From positions 1-43,245 of the forward strand of contig JASHPI010000240.1 of NCBI GenBank assembly GCA_030038215.1: DNA of 43,245 bases, given 5' to 3'. Numbering within the stretch: the stretch's first letter is position 1; the number at the start of each line of letters is the position of its first letter. This DNA is from Vulcanimicrobiota bacterium (GTDB taxonomy: Bacteria > Vulcanimicrobiota > Vulcanimicrobiia > Vulcanimicrobiales > Vulcanimicrobiaceae). This document shows, piece by piece, positions 1-8,107 of the stretch. The notes below the pieces were generated by a model. It saw nothing but the letters and a program-made list of their open reading frames with translations. It was not told the DNA's origin and ran no database searches. Both the position numbers and the translations under genes were made by a program.

Positions 1-1215
1 GTTATCGGGGAAATATTGGTTGCTGACGCCCCGGACGAATAACGAGTCGGCGCGCATCTGAAATGTCGAATAGTCGCTATCGATCGTCCAGTTGGCGCCG
101 ATGCCGTCGTCCGTCGACGGCACGTATTGCGTGTAAAGCAGCTGGCCGGGATCTGTGGGAAACTTGTCCGCAGAGTTGTCGATAAAGTTGTTTCGAAAGA
201 AATAGTAGGCGGATACCGACGAGCGATCACCGGGATGGACGTAGCGGAAGGCGTTTTGAGCGACGCGGCGCCAGAAATCGTAGTTCGGCCGCCCTTCGAA
301 TTGATAGTCCCAGGCGGCGCGGTACTCGTATTGAAAGACCGATCCGGGCGAGGCGGCATAGCGTAGGCCGAAGGATGCCATTGTCTCCTGTGCGAGCGCA
401 GCGGTCGCATTGTACGCCGTGTACTGCGGCGGCAGGTCGAAGTACGAGAGTTGATAGGTGCTCGACGCGAACGAGGCCGTCAGCTTCGGCGCGAGCGGCA
501 CTGCCAGCTGAGCGTAGAGCGTGCCTTCACCGTGCGAGCCTCCGCTCGTGACAAACGCGCCCGAGGAAGGCGCCTGCCAGTCCGAGTTCGGCCCGGTGGT
601 CGTGAGGTTCAGAACGCCCCCGATCGCGCCCGCGCCGTAGAGGGCCGAGCCTGCGCCCCGGAAGAGCTCGGCCCGGGTGATGTCGAGCGGCGGATAGAGC
701 GCCCAATCCATCTGACCGCCGAAGCCGTCTTGGGCCGGAATGTCGTTCGCCAGCACGAGGCCGCGGTCGACGCCTGCGCCCGCAAACGAGACCCAGTTGA
801 GACCGTAGTTTGAAAACGCGCTGTTGCTGCGATCGCGATCGAAGCCGGGCAGCGCGCCGAGCAGCGCATCGCTGGTCGCGGCGGTGCTCGAGGAGATTTC
901 AGATTGATCGAGCAGCGACGTCGCATACGGCAGCTCGTGACGGCTTTCGAGCGAGCCGGTCGCGACGCTGACCGATCCAATAAGGGGCGGCGTGCAATCG
1001 AGCGTCACGCGCTGCGCGCCGCCGGCGACTGCGACCGCCCGCGATGCGCAGCCGGGCGCTTCGATCAGGACGCGCAGATGCATGGGGACAGTCGTAATGA
1101 CGATACGGCCGTTCGCGTCGGCCGGATACGATATAGAACCGGTGTGCGCGCTAGCGCGTGCGAGCGGCGTGCCGTTGCGATCGACGGCGGTGATGACGGC
1201 GGCCGGTGCGATCAT
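1..1215 (-). CDS. TonB-dependent outer-membrane receptor, C-terminus cut by window edge
   Basis: Absent from the ORF track because it is open to the window edge. I translated it line by line: 405 codons without a stop from the ATG at 1215. Residues about 5-70 look like a carboxypeptidase-regulatory-like beta domain (VDRNGTPLARA, then DANGRIVI). A TonB plug follows, with SDALLGALPGF, the LDITRAELFRGAGSALYG segment and GAIGGVLNLTT, then the start of an aromatic-rich beta-barrel. The family imports siderophores, cobalamin or glycans across the outer membrane with TonB energy; the substrate cannot be told here. It starts 7 nt after the glycosyltransferase stop, so it is probably the last gene of that operon. 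Oddly, no signal peptide is visible, and no other start codon lies between the upstream in-frame stop and this ATG. Confidence 0.88.
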   Translation of the reverse strand, partial: MIAPAAVITAVDRNGTPLARASAHTGSISYPADANGRIVITTVPMHLRVLIEAPGCASRAVAVAGGAQRVTLDCTPPLIGSVSVATGSLESRHELPYATSLLDQSEISSSTAATSDALLGALPGFDRDRSNSAFSNYGLNWVSFAGAGVDRGLVLANDIPAQDGFGGQMDWALYPPLDITRAELFRGAGSALYGAGAIGGVLNLTTTGPNSDWQAPSSGAFVTSGGSHGEGTLYAQLAVPLAPKLTASFASSTYQLSYFDLPPQYTAYNATAALAQETMASFGLRYAASPGSVFQYEYRAAWDYQFEGRPNYDFWRRVAQNAFRYVHPGDRSSVSAYYFFRNNFIDNSADKFPTDPGQLLYTQYVPSTDDGIGANWTIDSDYSTFQMRADSLFVRGVSNQYFPDN

Positions 1216-1222
1216 GCGCTCG

Positions 1223-2377
1223 TCACGACGGCCGGCGAAAACGCCCGCCGTACCGCCGTCCGCGCCAGTTGACGCCGCGTCCGCTCAGCATGCGCGCGGC
1301 CGACGTTGCAAAGATCGCAAGCACGACGCTTAGTCCGATCGGCAGCGCCAGCCCGGATCCGGGACGGAAGCGCATCCGGCGCAGCCCCAGCTCGGCGATC
1401 GCCGAGACAGTCGCCGTCGAAAGCGCCAAGGCCGCGGCGCCGCTCCACCGCCGCGTCGCCAACAACGCGAGCAGCATCAGCGGCGTCAGCGGTGAAACGC
1501 ACGTGAGCAGCGTGACGCCTGCCGCTGCCCGCGCCGGACTGCCGCGAGCGCCCAGCGCGAAGTTCTTGACGAAGCCATCCCATATCTCTCCAAACGAACG
1601 ATACATGCGCGTGCGCACGAGGCCGCTCGCTCCGGCCAAGAAGATGCGGAAGCGACGGTCGCGCTTGAACCGTCGCGCCAGCTCTAAATCCTCCGCAATC
1701 TCGTCTCGGACCGCCGCATGGCCGCCGATTGCCTCGTATGCAAGGCGCGAAACTAAGATGTACTGTCCGTTGAAGATGGCGACCTGCGGTTTGCGCGGAT
1801 CGTTGACGTCGTCGAGCGAACCGATACCAAGCAAGATCGTAAAGAGGATCGTCGGCAAAAAGACACGCTCGGCAATGCCGACCGTCTCTTGATCGGTGAG
1901 CAGGCTCACGACGTCGTATCCCCGATCGATCGCGCAGCGCGCAGCCGATGCCGCCGCGAGCGGCTCGTGCTCGGTGTCGGCGTCGGTAAACAGCAACCAC
2001 GCGCCGCGCGCCACGTGCGCTCCCTGGGCCAGCGCCCACGACTTGCCGACCCAACCCTCCGGAAGCGGCTCGCCGGCGAGGATCCTCAACCGCCCGCCCT
2101 CGCGCGCCAGCCCTTCTGCGATGGCGCGCGTTCGATCCTGGGAGCGATCGTCAACGAGGATCACCTCGAAATCGGGATAGCGCTGAGCCTGCAGCGAGCG
2201 GATACAGCGCTCGATCTGCCGCTCTTCGTTGCGGGCCGGAACCACGATCGAAAGAGCCGGCAGGCTCGCATCCGGCTCGCTCGGCTCGATGCGATCGCGC
2301 GAGCGCAAGATGACGTCCAGCGAGCGCAATGCGAACAACGCGTTGGCCAGCACCAGCGCCGCGACGGCGGCGATCAA
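1223..2377 (-). CDS. Membrane glycosyltransferase family 2 (HpnB/CrtQ-like)
   Basis: A 384-residue GT-A enzyme that should transfer a sugar from a nucleotide donor at the inner membrane. One N-terminal membrane helix is followed by the GT2 core: LSIVVPARNEE, the DDRSQDRT donor-binding segment, the FTDAD metal-binding DxD-type motif and EDLELARRFK. About three C-terminal hydrophobic segments and a basic GVNWRGRRYGG tail follow, as in hopanoid/carotenoid-associated GT2 proteins (family knowledge). The track starts at 2659, which would bury 94 Arg/Ala-rich shadow residues inside the SDR gene. I chose the TTG at 2377, which overlaps the SDR stop as TTGA, the same style as its neighbours. The acceptor is unknown; a lipid is plausible given the membrane segments and flanking SDRs. 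Confidence 0.85.
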   Translation of the reverse strand: MIAAVAALVLANALFALRSLDVILRSRDRIEPSEPDASLPALSIVVPARNEERQIERCIRSLQAQRYPDFEVILVDDRSQDRTRAIAEGLAREGGRLRILAGEPLPEGWVGKSWALAQGAHVARGAWLLFTDADTEHEPLAAASAARCAIDRGYDVVSLLTDQETVGIAERVFLPTILFTILLGIGSLDDVNDPRKPQVAIFNGQYILVSRLAYEAIGGHAAVRDEIAEDLELARRFKRDRRFRIFLAGASGLVRTRMYRSFGEIWDGFVKNFALGARGSPARAAAGVTLLTCVSPLTPLMLLALLATRRWSGAAALALSTATVSAIAELGLRRMRFRPGSGLALPIGLSVVLAIFATSAARMLSGRGVNWRGRRYGGRFRRPS

Positions 2378-3213
2378 GGACGATGTTGCGAGGCGCGCAG
2401 AACGCGATCGCGCAGCCGGGGCGGCAGCATCGCCACGACGCTCCCCGCCTTGGCGGAGCCGACCAGATAGTTCTCGCGTGGTCTGCGCGCGGTAAGTGCT
2501 TCCACGATGACCCGCGCAACGCGCTCGGGCGGAATCCCGACGCGTTCCTCGACCTCGGTTTGGCGCAAAACCGCCTCGAGGGCTCGATAGTAGTGCGGCC
2601 GCGCGTCTGAGCCGAGCAGCGCAACCAGGCGATCCTTGGACTCGCGCCCTTTTCTCCAAATCGGCGTCCGCACCGAGCCAGGCTCGATCAGCGAGACCGC
2701 GATACCATCCGGTGCCAGCTCGTTGCGCAGGGCATCGGCCAGGGCCCGCAGCGCAAACTTGGAAGCGCTGTACGGAGCGACGTAGGGCACGGCGAGGCGT
2801 CCGGCAATCGATCCGACGAAGACGATGCGGCCGCCGTGTGCCGGCAGGTGAGGCAAAGCGGCTTGAACCAGCGCCAGCGCGCCGAAGACATTCACCTCGA
2901 ACTGGCGGCGTAGCTCCGCGATCGGCAAGCGCTCGAGCGGCCCGCCCAGCGCGATGCCGGCGTTGCTCACCACGCCCAACAACGGCGCGCCGCCGGCCGC
3001 AACCTCGCCGAGCGCGCGCGCGATAGACGCATCGTCCGTCACGTCGAGAAAGATCGGACGAATGTTCTCGTGCGATGCGCGCAAGCGCGCGGCGTCATTC
3101 TCGTTGCGGATGCCGGCAAAGGCTGCGTATCCACGCCGCGCCAGCAGCGCGACCGTCGCCTCGCCGATGCCCGTTGATGCTCCACTGACGATGATGCCGC
3201 GCGGCGGGCTCAC
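2374..3213 (-). CDS. Short-chain dehydrogenase/reductase (SDR)
   Basis: A 279-residue classical SDR: NAD(P)-dependent oxidation or reduction of an alcohol/ketone by a Rossmann fold. The cofactor motif GASTGIGE lies near residue 11, the SNAG motif near 85, the catalytic Ser in VGSIAG, and the YSASK (YxxxK) active site near 150. PGSVRTPIW follows, as expected. It begins with a GTG that overlaps the upstream SDR stop (GTGA) and ends in a TTGA overlap with the glycosyltransferase, so it should be translationally coupled to both. The C-terminal extension of about 40 residues (ALTARRPRENYLVGS) resembles SDRs acting on lipid or sterol-like substrates, but the substrate cannot be assigned. Confidence 0.9.
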   Translation of the reverse strand: MSPPRGIIVSGASTGIGEATVALLARRGYAAFAGIRNENDAARLRASHENIRPIFLDVTDDASIARALGEVAAGGAPLLGVVSNAGIALGGPLERLPIAELRRQFEVNVFGALALVQAALPHLPAHGGRIVFVGSIAGRLAVPYVAPYSASKFALRALADALRNELAPDGIAVSLIEPGSVRTPIWRKGRESKDRLVALLGSDARPHYYRALEAVLRQTEVEERVGIPPERVARVIVEALTARRPRENYLVGSAKAGSVVAMLPPRLRDRVLRASQHRP

Positions 3214-4013
3214 AACGGCACGCGGTCGGCGCGCGCGTCCCGCGCGTCGCGATTCAGTCGCTCCTGAATGCGCGCGTTACCGAAGACGAGATCGATGAAA
3301 CCGGGAAAGAGCTTCGCGATATAGACCGGAACGACGTATGAAGCCGGGACGATGACGCGGCGACGCGGCGAAACCGCAGCGCGAACAATCGCGCGCGCGA
3401 CGACATCGGGGCTCGGCAAGCCCTCGCCCATGGCCGCGTTCATCGGACTGCGCACGAAGCCCGGAGCGATCAACGTGACTCCAATATTGAAGCTGCGCGC
3501 TTCCCGCCGCACTGTGTCGGTCAACCCGCGCAAACCGAACTTCGAGGCCGAATAGATGCCCATCACGCCCGCTTCGCCGGCGACCGAGCCCACGTTGACG
3601 ATCGAGCCACGGCGCTGCGCCTTCATGACCGGCAGCACGGCGTGAATTGTCCGGGCGCAACCGAGTAAATTCACCTCGACGACGCGCTGCAAATCTTCAT
3701 CGGTGTCGTCGCAGAGCGACGGACTCGTCCCGATGCCGGCGACGTTCGCCAGCACGTCGATCGTCTCGAACGCGTCGAGCGTCGACTTCACGAGGTTGTC
3801 GATATCGCTGCGACGCGTAACGTCAGTTGGCACGACCAGCGCGCGAACGCCGAGGCGCTCGGCCTCGGCCGCGAGCTGATCCAGCACCTGAACCTCGCCG
3901 AGCGGCGCGGCGAGCACCAGATGGGTCCCGCGGGCCGCAAAGGCGCGCACCGTCGCCGAGCCGATGCTTCCCGACGCGCCGGTAACGATCGCGACTCTGC
4001 CGGTCAGATTCAA
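3210..4013 (-). CDS. Short-chain dehydrogenase/reductase (SDR)
   Basis: A 267-residue classical SDR. The glycine motif TGASGSIG sits at about residue 12, DVT near 66 binds the adenine ring, NVAGIG replaces the usual NNAG, the Ser lies in VGSVAG, and YSASK (YxxxK) is the catalytic pair. The hydrophobic tail (VVPVYIAKLFPGFIDLVFG) suggests membrane or lipid contact. It starts at a TTG overlapping the rlmN stop (TTGA) and ends in a GTGA overlap with the next SDR. The two SDRs are divergent in sequence, so they probably catalyse different steps rather than being a recent duplication. The substrate is unknown. Confidence 0.9.
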   Translation of the reverse strand: MNLTGRVAIVTGASGSIGSATVRAFAARGTHLVLAAPLGEVQVLDQLAAEAERLGVRALVVPTDVTRRSDIDNLVKSTLDAFETIDVLANVAGIGTSPSLCDDTDEDLQRVVEVNLLGCARTIHAVLPVMKAQRRGSIVNVGSVAGEAGVMGIYSASKFGLRGLTDTVRREARSFNIGVTLIAPGFVRSPMNAAMGEGLPSPDVVARAIVRAAVSPRRRVIVPASYVVPVYIAKLFPGFIDLVFGNARIQERLNRDARDARADRVPL

Positions 4014-5149
4014 TGCAGTAGGACTCCACGGCTAGTCTGTGGCTTTAAATGGCCAAGTCCTCCCGCGGCTTTCGGCTGCGTCTCGACTCGCAACTGCCCG
4101 CACGCCGCCGCGATGTCGCGTCCCATGTTGCGGCGCACCGTCGTCGGAACGCCGGCGGCATCCAAAATCGCCGCGAACTCCCAAATTCGCTTCTCACTGC
4201 TCGCGCCGAACTCGGCATCGGGCGTCGAGTTGTACGGAATCAGGTTGACGTGGTAGAGCCGGCCGTGCATCAGCGCCGCCAGCCTTCGCCCGCAATCCGC
4301 GTCGTCATTCATGCCGGCGAGCATCACGTACTCAAAAAAGACCTTGCGGTTGGTCTTGGCGACATAGCGTTCGCAGGCTGCGAGCAGTTCGCGCAGCGGA
4401 AAGCGGCGATTGACCGGCATGAGCCGCGACCGCAGCTCGTCGGTCGGCGCGTGCAACGAGATCGCCAGGTTAACCTGAAGGTGCTCGTCGGCAAAGGCGT
4501 CGATCCGATCGACGAGACCAACCGTCGAGATCGTGATGTGACGGTGGCCTAGACCGAAGCCGTACGGATCGTTGAGCATCGCAACCGCCGTCATGACCGC
4601 TTCGTAATTGTGAAACGGCTCACCCATACCCATAAAGACGACGTTGCTGACGCGCTTGCCACGTGGTGCCAGTTGGCGCGCGAAGAACCAGGCCTGATCG
4701 AAGATCTCACCCGCGCGCAGGTTGCGCGTAAAGCCGGCCTGCCCCGTCGAGCAGAATGCGCATGCGAATGCACAACCGGCCTGCGATGAGATGCAGAGGG
4801 TCGTGCGGCCGCCGTGGTGTTCCATCAGGACGGCCTCCACCTCGGCGCCGTCGTGCAGGCGGAAGAGGCCCTTCGTGGTCTGCCCGTCGCGCGAATGCTG
4901 GACCGCAATCGGCACGATAGCAGAGAATGCGACGCCGCGATCGGTCAGTGCGGCGCGCAGCTCCTTCGGCAAACTGGTCATCTCGCCGGGCCGCTCCAGC
5001 AGTTCTTTGGTTGCCGCACGGTAGAGCTGCCGGAGACGGAAAGGCTTTAAGCCGTAATGGTGGACGAACGCGTCGATGTCGGGAAAACCGGCTCGCTCGA
5101 CGACGTCGAGCAGCCACGCGCGCAGCGGGTCGCGAGTCACGCTGGCCAT
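4010..5149 (-). CDS. rlmN: Dual-specificity 23S rRNA/tRNA adenine-C2 methyltransferase RlmN
   Basis: A radical-SAM enzyme that methylates C2 of A2503 in 23S rRNA and A37 in some tRNAs (family knowledge). The 4Fe-4S motif CAFACAFC (CX3CX2C) is present. So is the upstream conserved Cys in TLCISSQAGC, and the C-terminal methyl-carrier Cys in AACGQL. GMGEPFHNYE and ISTVGL are further RlmN hallmarks. I use the ATG at 5149 (379 residues). The track's TTG at 5191 would add 14 residues, and its only purine-rich stretch (AAGGAG) lies downstream of that TTG, about 25 nt before the ATG. First gene of the minus-strand run with the SDRs, GT2 and TonB receptor, and divergent from the next SDR across 74 bp, which must hold both promoters. 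Confidence 0.95.
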   Translation of the reverse strand: MASVTRDPLRAWLLDVVERAGFPDIDAFVHHYGLKPFRLRQLYRAATKELLERPGEMTSLPKELRAALTDRGVAFSAIVPIAVQHSRDGQTTKGLFRLHDGAEVEAVLMEHHGGRTTLCISSQAGCAFACAFCSTGQAGFTRNLRAGEIFDQAWFFARQLAPRGKRVSNVVFMGMGEPFHNYEAVMTAVAMLNDPYGFGLGHRHITISTVGLVDRIDAFADEHLQVNLAISLHAPTDELRSRLMPVNRRFPLRELLAACERYVAKTNRKVFFEYVMLAGMNDDADCGRRLAALMHGRLYHVNLIPYNSTPDAEFGASSEKRIWEFAAILDAAGVPTTVRRNMGRDIAAACGQLRVETQPKAAGGLGHLKPQTSRGVLLH

Positions 5150-5223
5150 TGTATCACGGGCTGCGTAGCAAGCAGACGCTCCTTTCCGCAACGTCGGCTG
5201 TGCGGGCTGCGGTTGTGGCCGGC

Positions 5224-6024
5224 GTGGACCTGGAACTTCGAGGAAAATCCGTCATTGTTACCGGCGCGAGCAAAGGCATCGGCCGCGCAATCGCCTATGC
5301 CTTCCTTCGTGAAGGCGCGAACGTCGCGCTGTCCGCGCGTACCCACGACGAGTTGGATCGGGCGGTCCGAGAGGGCGCGGGGTTGGGTGGAACGCCGCTC
5401 GGGATCGTGGCCGACGTCACGCGTGAGGATGATATCCGGCGAATTGTCGACAAGACCGTCGCCGGTTTCGGTGCGATCGACGTGCTGGTCAACAACGCGG
5501 GTGGCATCGGCGCCTTCGCGCCATTTGAAGAGCTTACGCTCGACGACTGGCGCCGGCTCTTCGAGCTTAACCTGTTCTCGGTCGTCGCCCTAATAAAAGC
5601 CGTTCTACCGATCATGCGCGCGCAGCGTTCCGGGCGCATCATCAACATTTCGTCCGAGTCGGCACTGCAGCCCGATGCGGCGATGGCGCACTACAACGCA
5701 TCCAAAGCCGCGCTCAACAGTCTAACGAAGAGTCTCTCGAAAGCCGTCGGTGAAGACGGCATCCTCGTCAACACCGTCTCGCCGGCGTTCATCAAGACGC
5801 CCTTAATCGAGGAGATGCTCGCCGGGATCGGCCGCAGTCGCGGCATCGACGTCGCGGCCGCCGAAGCTGCGTTCCTACGCGAGAGTCGTCCGAATATCGT
5901 TCTCAAGCGGGCTGGGACGCCGGAGGAGGTCGCCTCAGCGGTGGTCTTTTTCGCCTCGAGCCGCGCGTCGTTCATTACCGGCACCAACGTACGCATCGAC
6001 GGCGGATCCGTCGCTACGGTTTAG
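5224..6024 (+). CDS. SDR family oxidoreductase (FabG-like)
   Basis: A 266-residue classical SDR starting at a GTG. The track start at 4927 runs backwards through antisense rlmN and is not credible. Motifs: TGASKGIG near residue 13, NNAGGIG near 90, ISSES with the catalytic Ser, and HYNASKAAL giving YxxxK. The C-terminal FITGTNVRIDGGSVATV matches the FabG/3-oxoacyl-ACP-reductase-like group, where this tail is typical. Many such proteins are acyl or sugar dehydrogenases, so the substrate is left open. It stands alone on the plus strand, divergent from rlmN and convergent with the uracil-DNA glycosylase, whose stop lies 4 nt beyond its own. Confidence 0.92.
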   Translation: MDLELRGKSVIVTGASKGIGRAIAYAFLREGANVALSARTHDELDRAVREGAGLGGTPLGIVADVTREDDIRRIVDKTVAGFGAIDVLVNNAGGIGAFAPFEELTLDDWRRLFELNLFSVVALIKAVLPIMRAQRSGRIINISSESALQPDAAMAHYNASKAALNSLTKSLSKAVGEDGILVNTVSPAFIKTPLIEEMLAGIGRSRGIDVAAAEAAFLRESRPNIVLKRAGTPEEVASAVVFFASSRASFITGTNVRIDGGSVATV

Positions 6025-6028
6025 CGCG

Positions 6029-6712
6029 TCACTCGTCCCCGAACAGGCTGGCTTGTCGAGCTTCGACGAGCTCCGGCGATTCGCCGGGAGGGCTGACCCG
6101 TTCGTCGAGCTTTGCGCGAACGGCTCGTAAGTCGGCCCACACCATTCGCTTGACGCCTTCGATCTCGCCGCCGGTTTGGCGCAGAATGTAAGCCGGATGA
6201 AAGGTCACCATCAACGGAATCTCGCGCGGCCCAATATACCAGCGGCCGCGCATCTTGGTGATCTGAAAATCGCGGCCGAGGAATGATTTCGCCGCCGGCG
6301 AGCCGAGCGCGAGAATGATGGCGGGAGCGACGATTTCGATCTGCTGATCGAGGAAGGGACGGCAGTTCGCCATCTCTTCGGGATCCGGCGCGCGGTTGCG
6401 GGGTCCATACGGCCCGGCTACGGTAGGACGGCATTTGACCGTGTTGCAGATGTAGACTTCCTCGCGCGCCAGACCGATCGCGGCCAACATACGATCGAGC
6501 AGCTGACCGGCGCGGCCGACAAACGGGCGCCCCTGCTCGTCTTCCGTTTCGCCCGGGCCTTCACCGATGACCATCAAGCGCGCGCACGGATCGCCTTCAC
6601 CATAGACGTTCTTGCGCCGCTCGTAACCAATAGCGCATTTGCGACATGCGTCGGCTGCCGCGGCCGCTTCGGAGAGCAGCCGCTCGCGGCGTGCGCGGTC
6701 CTCGAGGCCCAT
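6029..6712 (-). CDS. Type-4 uracil-DNA glycosylase (4Fe-4S)
   Basis: A 227-residue base-excision repair enzyme that removes uracil from DNA. The family 4 signature is clear. An N-terminal CxxC (CRKC near residue 23) and two later Cys (TVKC and ANC) supply four iron-sulfur ligands. GEGPGETEDEQGRPFVGRAG is the catalytic-loop motif and FHPAYILR contains the conserved His region. The length is usual for the family. The ATG at 6712 lies 3 nt after the stop of the YbjQ-like gene, so the two form an operon. The acidic C-terminal tail (about 20 residues) is not part of the fold. Convergent with the upstream SDR. Confidence 0.95.
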   Translation of the reverse strand: MGLEDRARRERLLSEAAAAADACRKCAIGYERRKNVYGEGDPCARLMVIGEGPGETEDEQGRPFVGRAGQLLDRMLAAIGLAREEVYICNTVKCRPTVAGPYGPRNRAPDPEEMANCRPFLDQQIEIVAPAIILALGSPAAKSFLGRDFQITKMRGRWYIGPREIPLMVTFHPAYILRQTGGEIEGVKRMVWADLRAVRAKLDERVSPPGESPELVEARQASLFGDE

Positions 6713-6715
6713 GCC

Positions 6716-7054
6716 TTACGTGCCGATCTTGCTCACCGACACGGCGCGTCCGTACGCGACGACCTCGCATTCACCGTCGCTGCCCTCTTGAACGTAGAAC
6801 TGCAGGCCGATCACCGCATTTGCGCCTAGCGCGCCGGCGCGACGCCGCAACGCGTCCAGTGCCTCGGTGCGCAGTTGCTCGGCATCGCTCAGCAGCTCGC
6901 TGCCGGAGAGCCCGATGAGCATGCCAAGGCTGCGGAAGGTCGAACGCAGCCGGTTACGCGGCCGCGACGCCGTGCCCGAGACGTTGCCGAAGGAGCGTAT
7001 CGTCCGATAGCCGTCCAGTTCGTGAAACGTCACCAGGTCGTCGCGTGCGATCAT
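6716..7054 (-). CDS. YbjQ/UPF0145 family protein
   Basis: A 112-residue small soluble protein matching the YbjQ/UPF0145 (PF01906) fold. Typical features are the LRTEALDALRRRAGALGANAVIGL segment and an alternating C-terminal strand ending VVAYGRAVSV. Family members form pentameric beta barrels; their role is unclear despite the name heavy-metal-binding domain. ATG start. It is the promoter-proximal gene of a two-gene unit with uracil-DNA glycosylase and divergent from the broken GT9 gene across 45 bp. Nothing in the sequence (no Cys/His metal cluster) supports metal binding here. Confidence 0.85.
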   Translation of the reverse strand: MIARDDLVTFHELDGYRTIRSFGNVSGTASRPRNRLRSTFRSLGMLIGLSGSELLSDAEQLRTEALDALRRRAGALGANAVIGLQFYVQEGSDGECEVVAYGRAVSVSKIGT

Positions 7055-7099
7055 GGATGCGAGCAGGCGACTCCGAAGCGGCGGTCGGAGAGAACACGC

Positions 7100-8068
7100 A
7101 TGCCCGAGAGTTCACCGTCGGTTCTGATCATCCGCCTCGACGCCATCGGGGACGCGTTGGCGCTAACGCCATTGCTCGCCGCGCTTGGCGCCGATGCGGT
7201 TCCCGTCGACGTCGTGTTACGCCGCGGCAACGCTGGAGTCTTCGCTTCGCGCGCGGTGCGCCAGACCGTAATCGGCGATTTCAAGCTGCGCTCGAGCGAT
7301 CGCGCGACGATCGACGCCATCGAGGCGCTCGGTCGCGAGCTGCAAACCCAGCGCTATTCGCACGTGCTCGTCGCGACTGAGGATCCGGGCGGATACCGTT
7401 TGGCGCGCGCGACCGGCGCGCCGGTGCGCGTCGGATTCACGCACGTTTGGGGCAAACCGTTCAAAACACTCTGGACGCGGCAATTTCTCACCCGCTCCAT
7501 CCACCGCAGCGCCGGTGAAGACCACTGCAAGCCGCACGAATGCGAGGTCCTTTTCCGTCTCGCGGCGCCGCTGATCGGCGAACAAGAACCAACCCGCGAT
7601 CTCGCGCGTCTGCGTCCGCTGGTGCTCGAGGCGGAGCCTGCGCCCGACGAGCGCGTGGCCGTGCAGATCACCGACAAGTGGTAGCGCTTGGGCATCGGCT
7701 TCGACGTAGTCGTCGAGCTGGTTCATCGCATTGCGGAGTTCGGTCCGATCCGCTTGCTCGGAGCGCGCAGCGAAAGCGCCTACGCCGACCGGATCGCGCA
7801 AGCGACGGCAATAGCCGTCGAATCCTTTGACGATCTCGCACCATGGAAGGCCGCTATCGGCGCCGCGACGGCCCTGGTTACGCCCGACTCCGGAGCGCTG
7901 CACGTCGCCGGCATGGTCGGAACGCCGGTTGTCGCGGTCTTCCCCCCTTCGCGCGATTTCGCATCGCGCGTCGCGCGTTGGGCGCCGTGGGCGGCGCCGC
8001 ACCGCATCGTGCAAGCCGGCGATCGGTGGCCGGCGCGCGTATCCGACGCCTTAGCGCAACTGCTCTAA
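7100..8068 (+). pseudogene. GT9/heptosyltransferase-like gene interrupted by in-frame TAG
   Basis: One reading frame encodes a glycosyltransferase family 9 protein in two halves separated by a TAG at 7682-7684. The N-half (from the ATG at 7100, with GGAG about 9 nt upstream) has the RLDAIGDALALTPLL start typical of ADP-heptose:LPS heptosyltransferases. The C-half has LVTPDSGALHVAGMVGTPVVAVF, the family's donor-binding site with the conserved DSG..H. Both halves stay in the same frame, with DKW before the stop and RLGIGFD after. This looks like a single nonsense substitution rather than a frameshift. Alternatives are a sequencing error, readthrough, or reinitiation at the TTG at 7688 making two subunits. 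If intact, it would build LPS core or another surface glycan. Confidence 0.85.
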
Positions 8069-8107
8069 CAGGGGCGCGCATGATGTGCGGTGAACCCTGA
8101 TTAGGCT

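Noticed and set aside
1212-2054. 280-residue minus ORF inside the GT2 region
   Set aside because: Arg/Ala-rich alternative frame of the glycosyltransferase, which shows GT2 motifs in the 1223-2377 frame.
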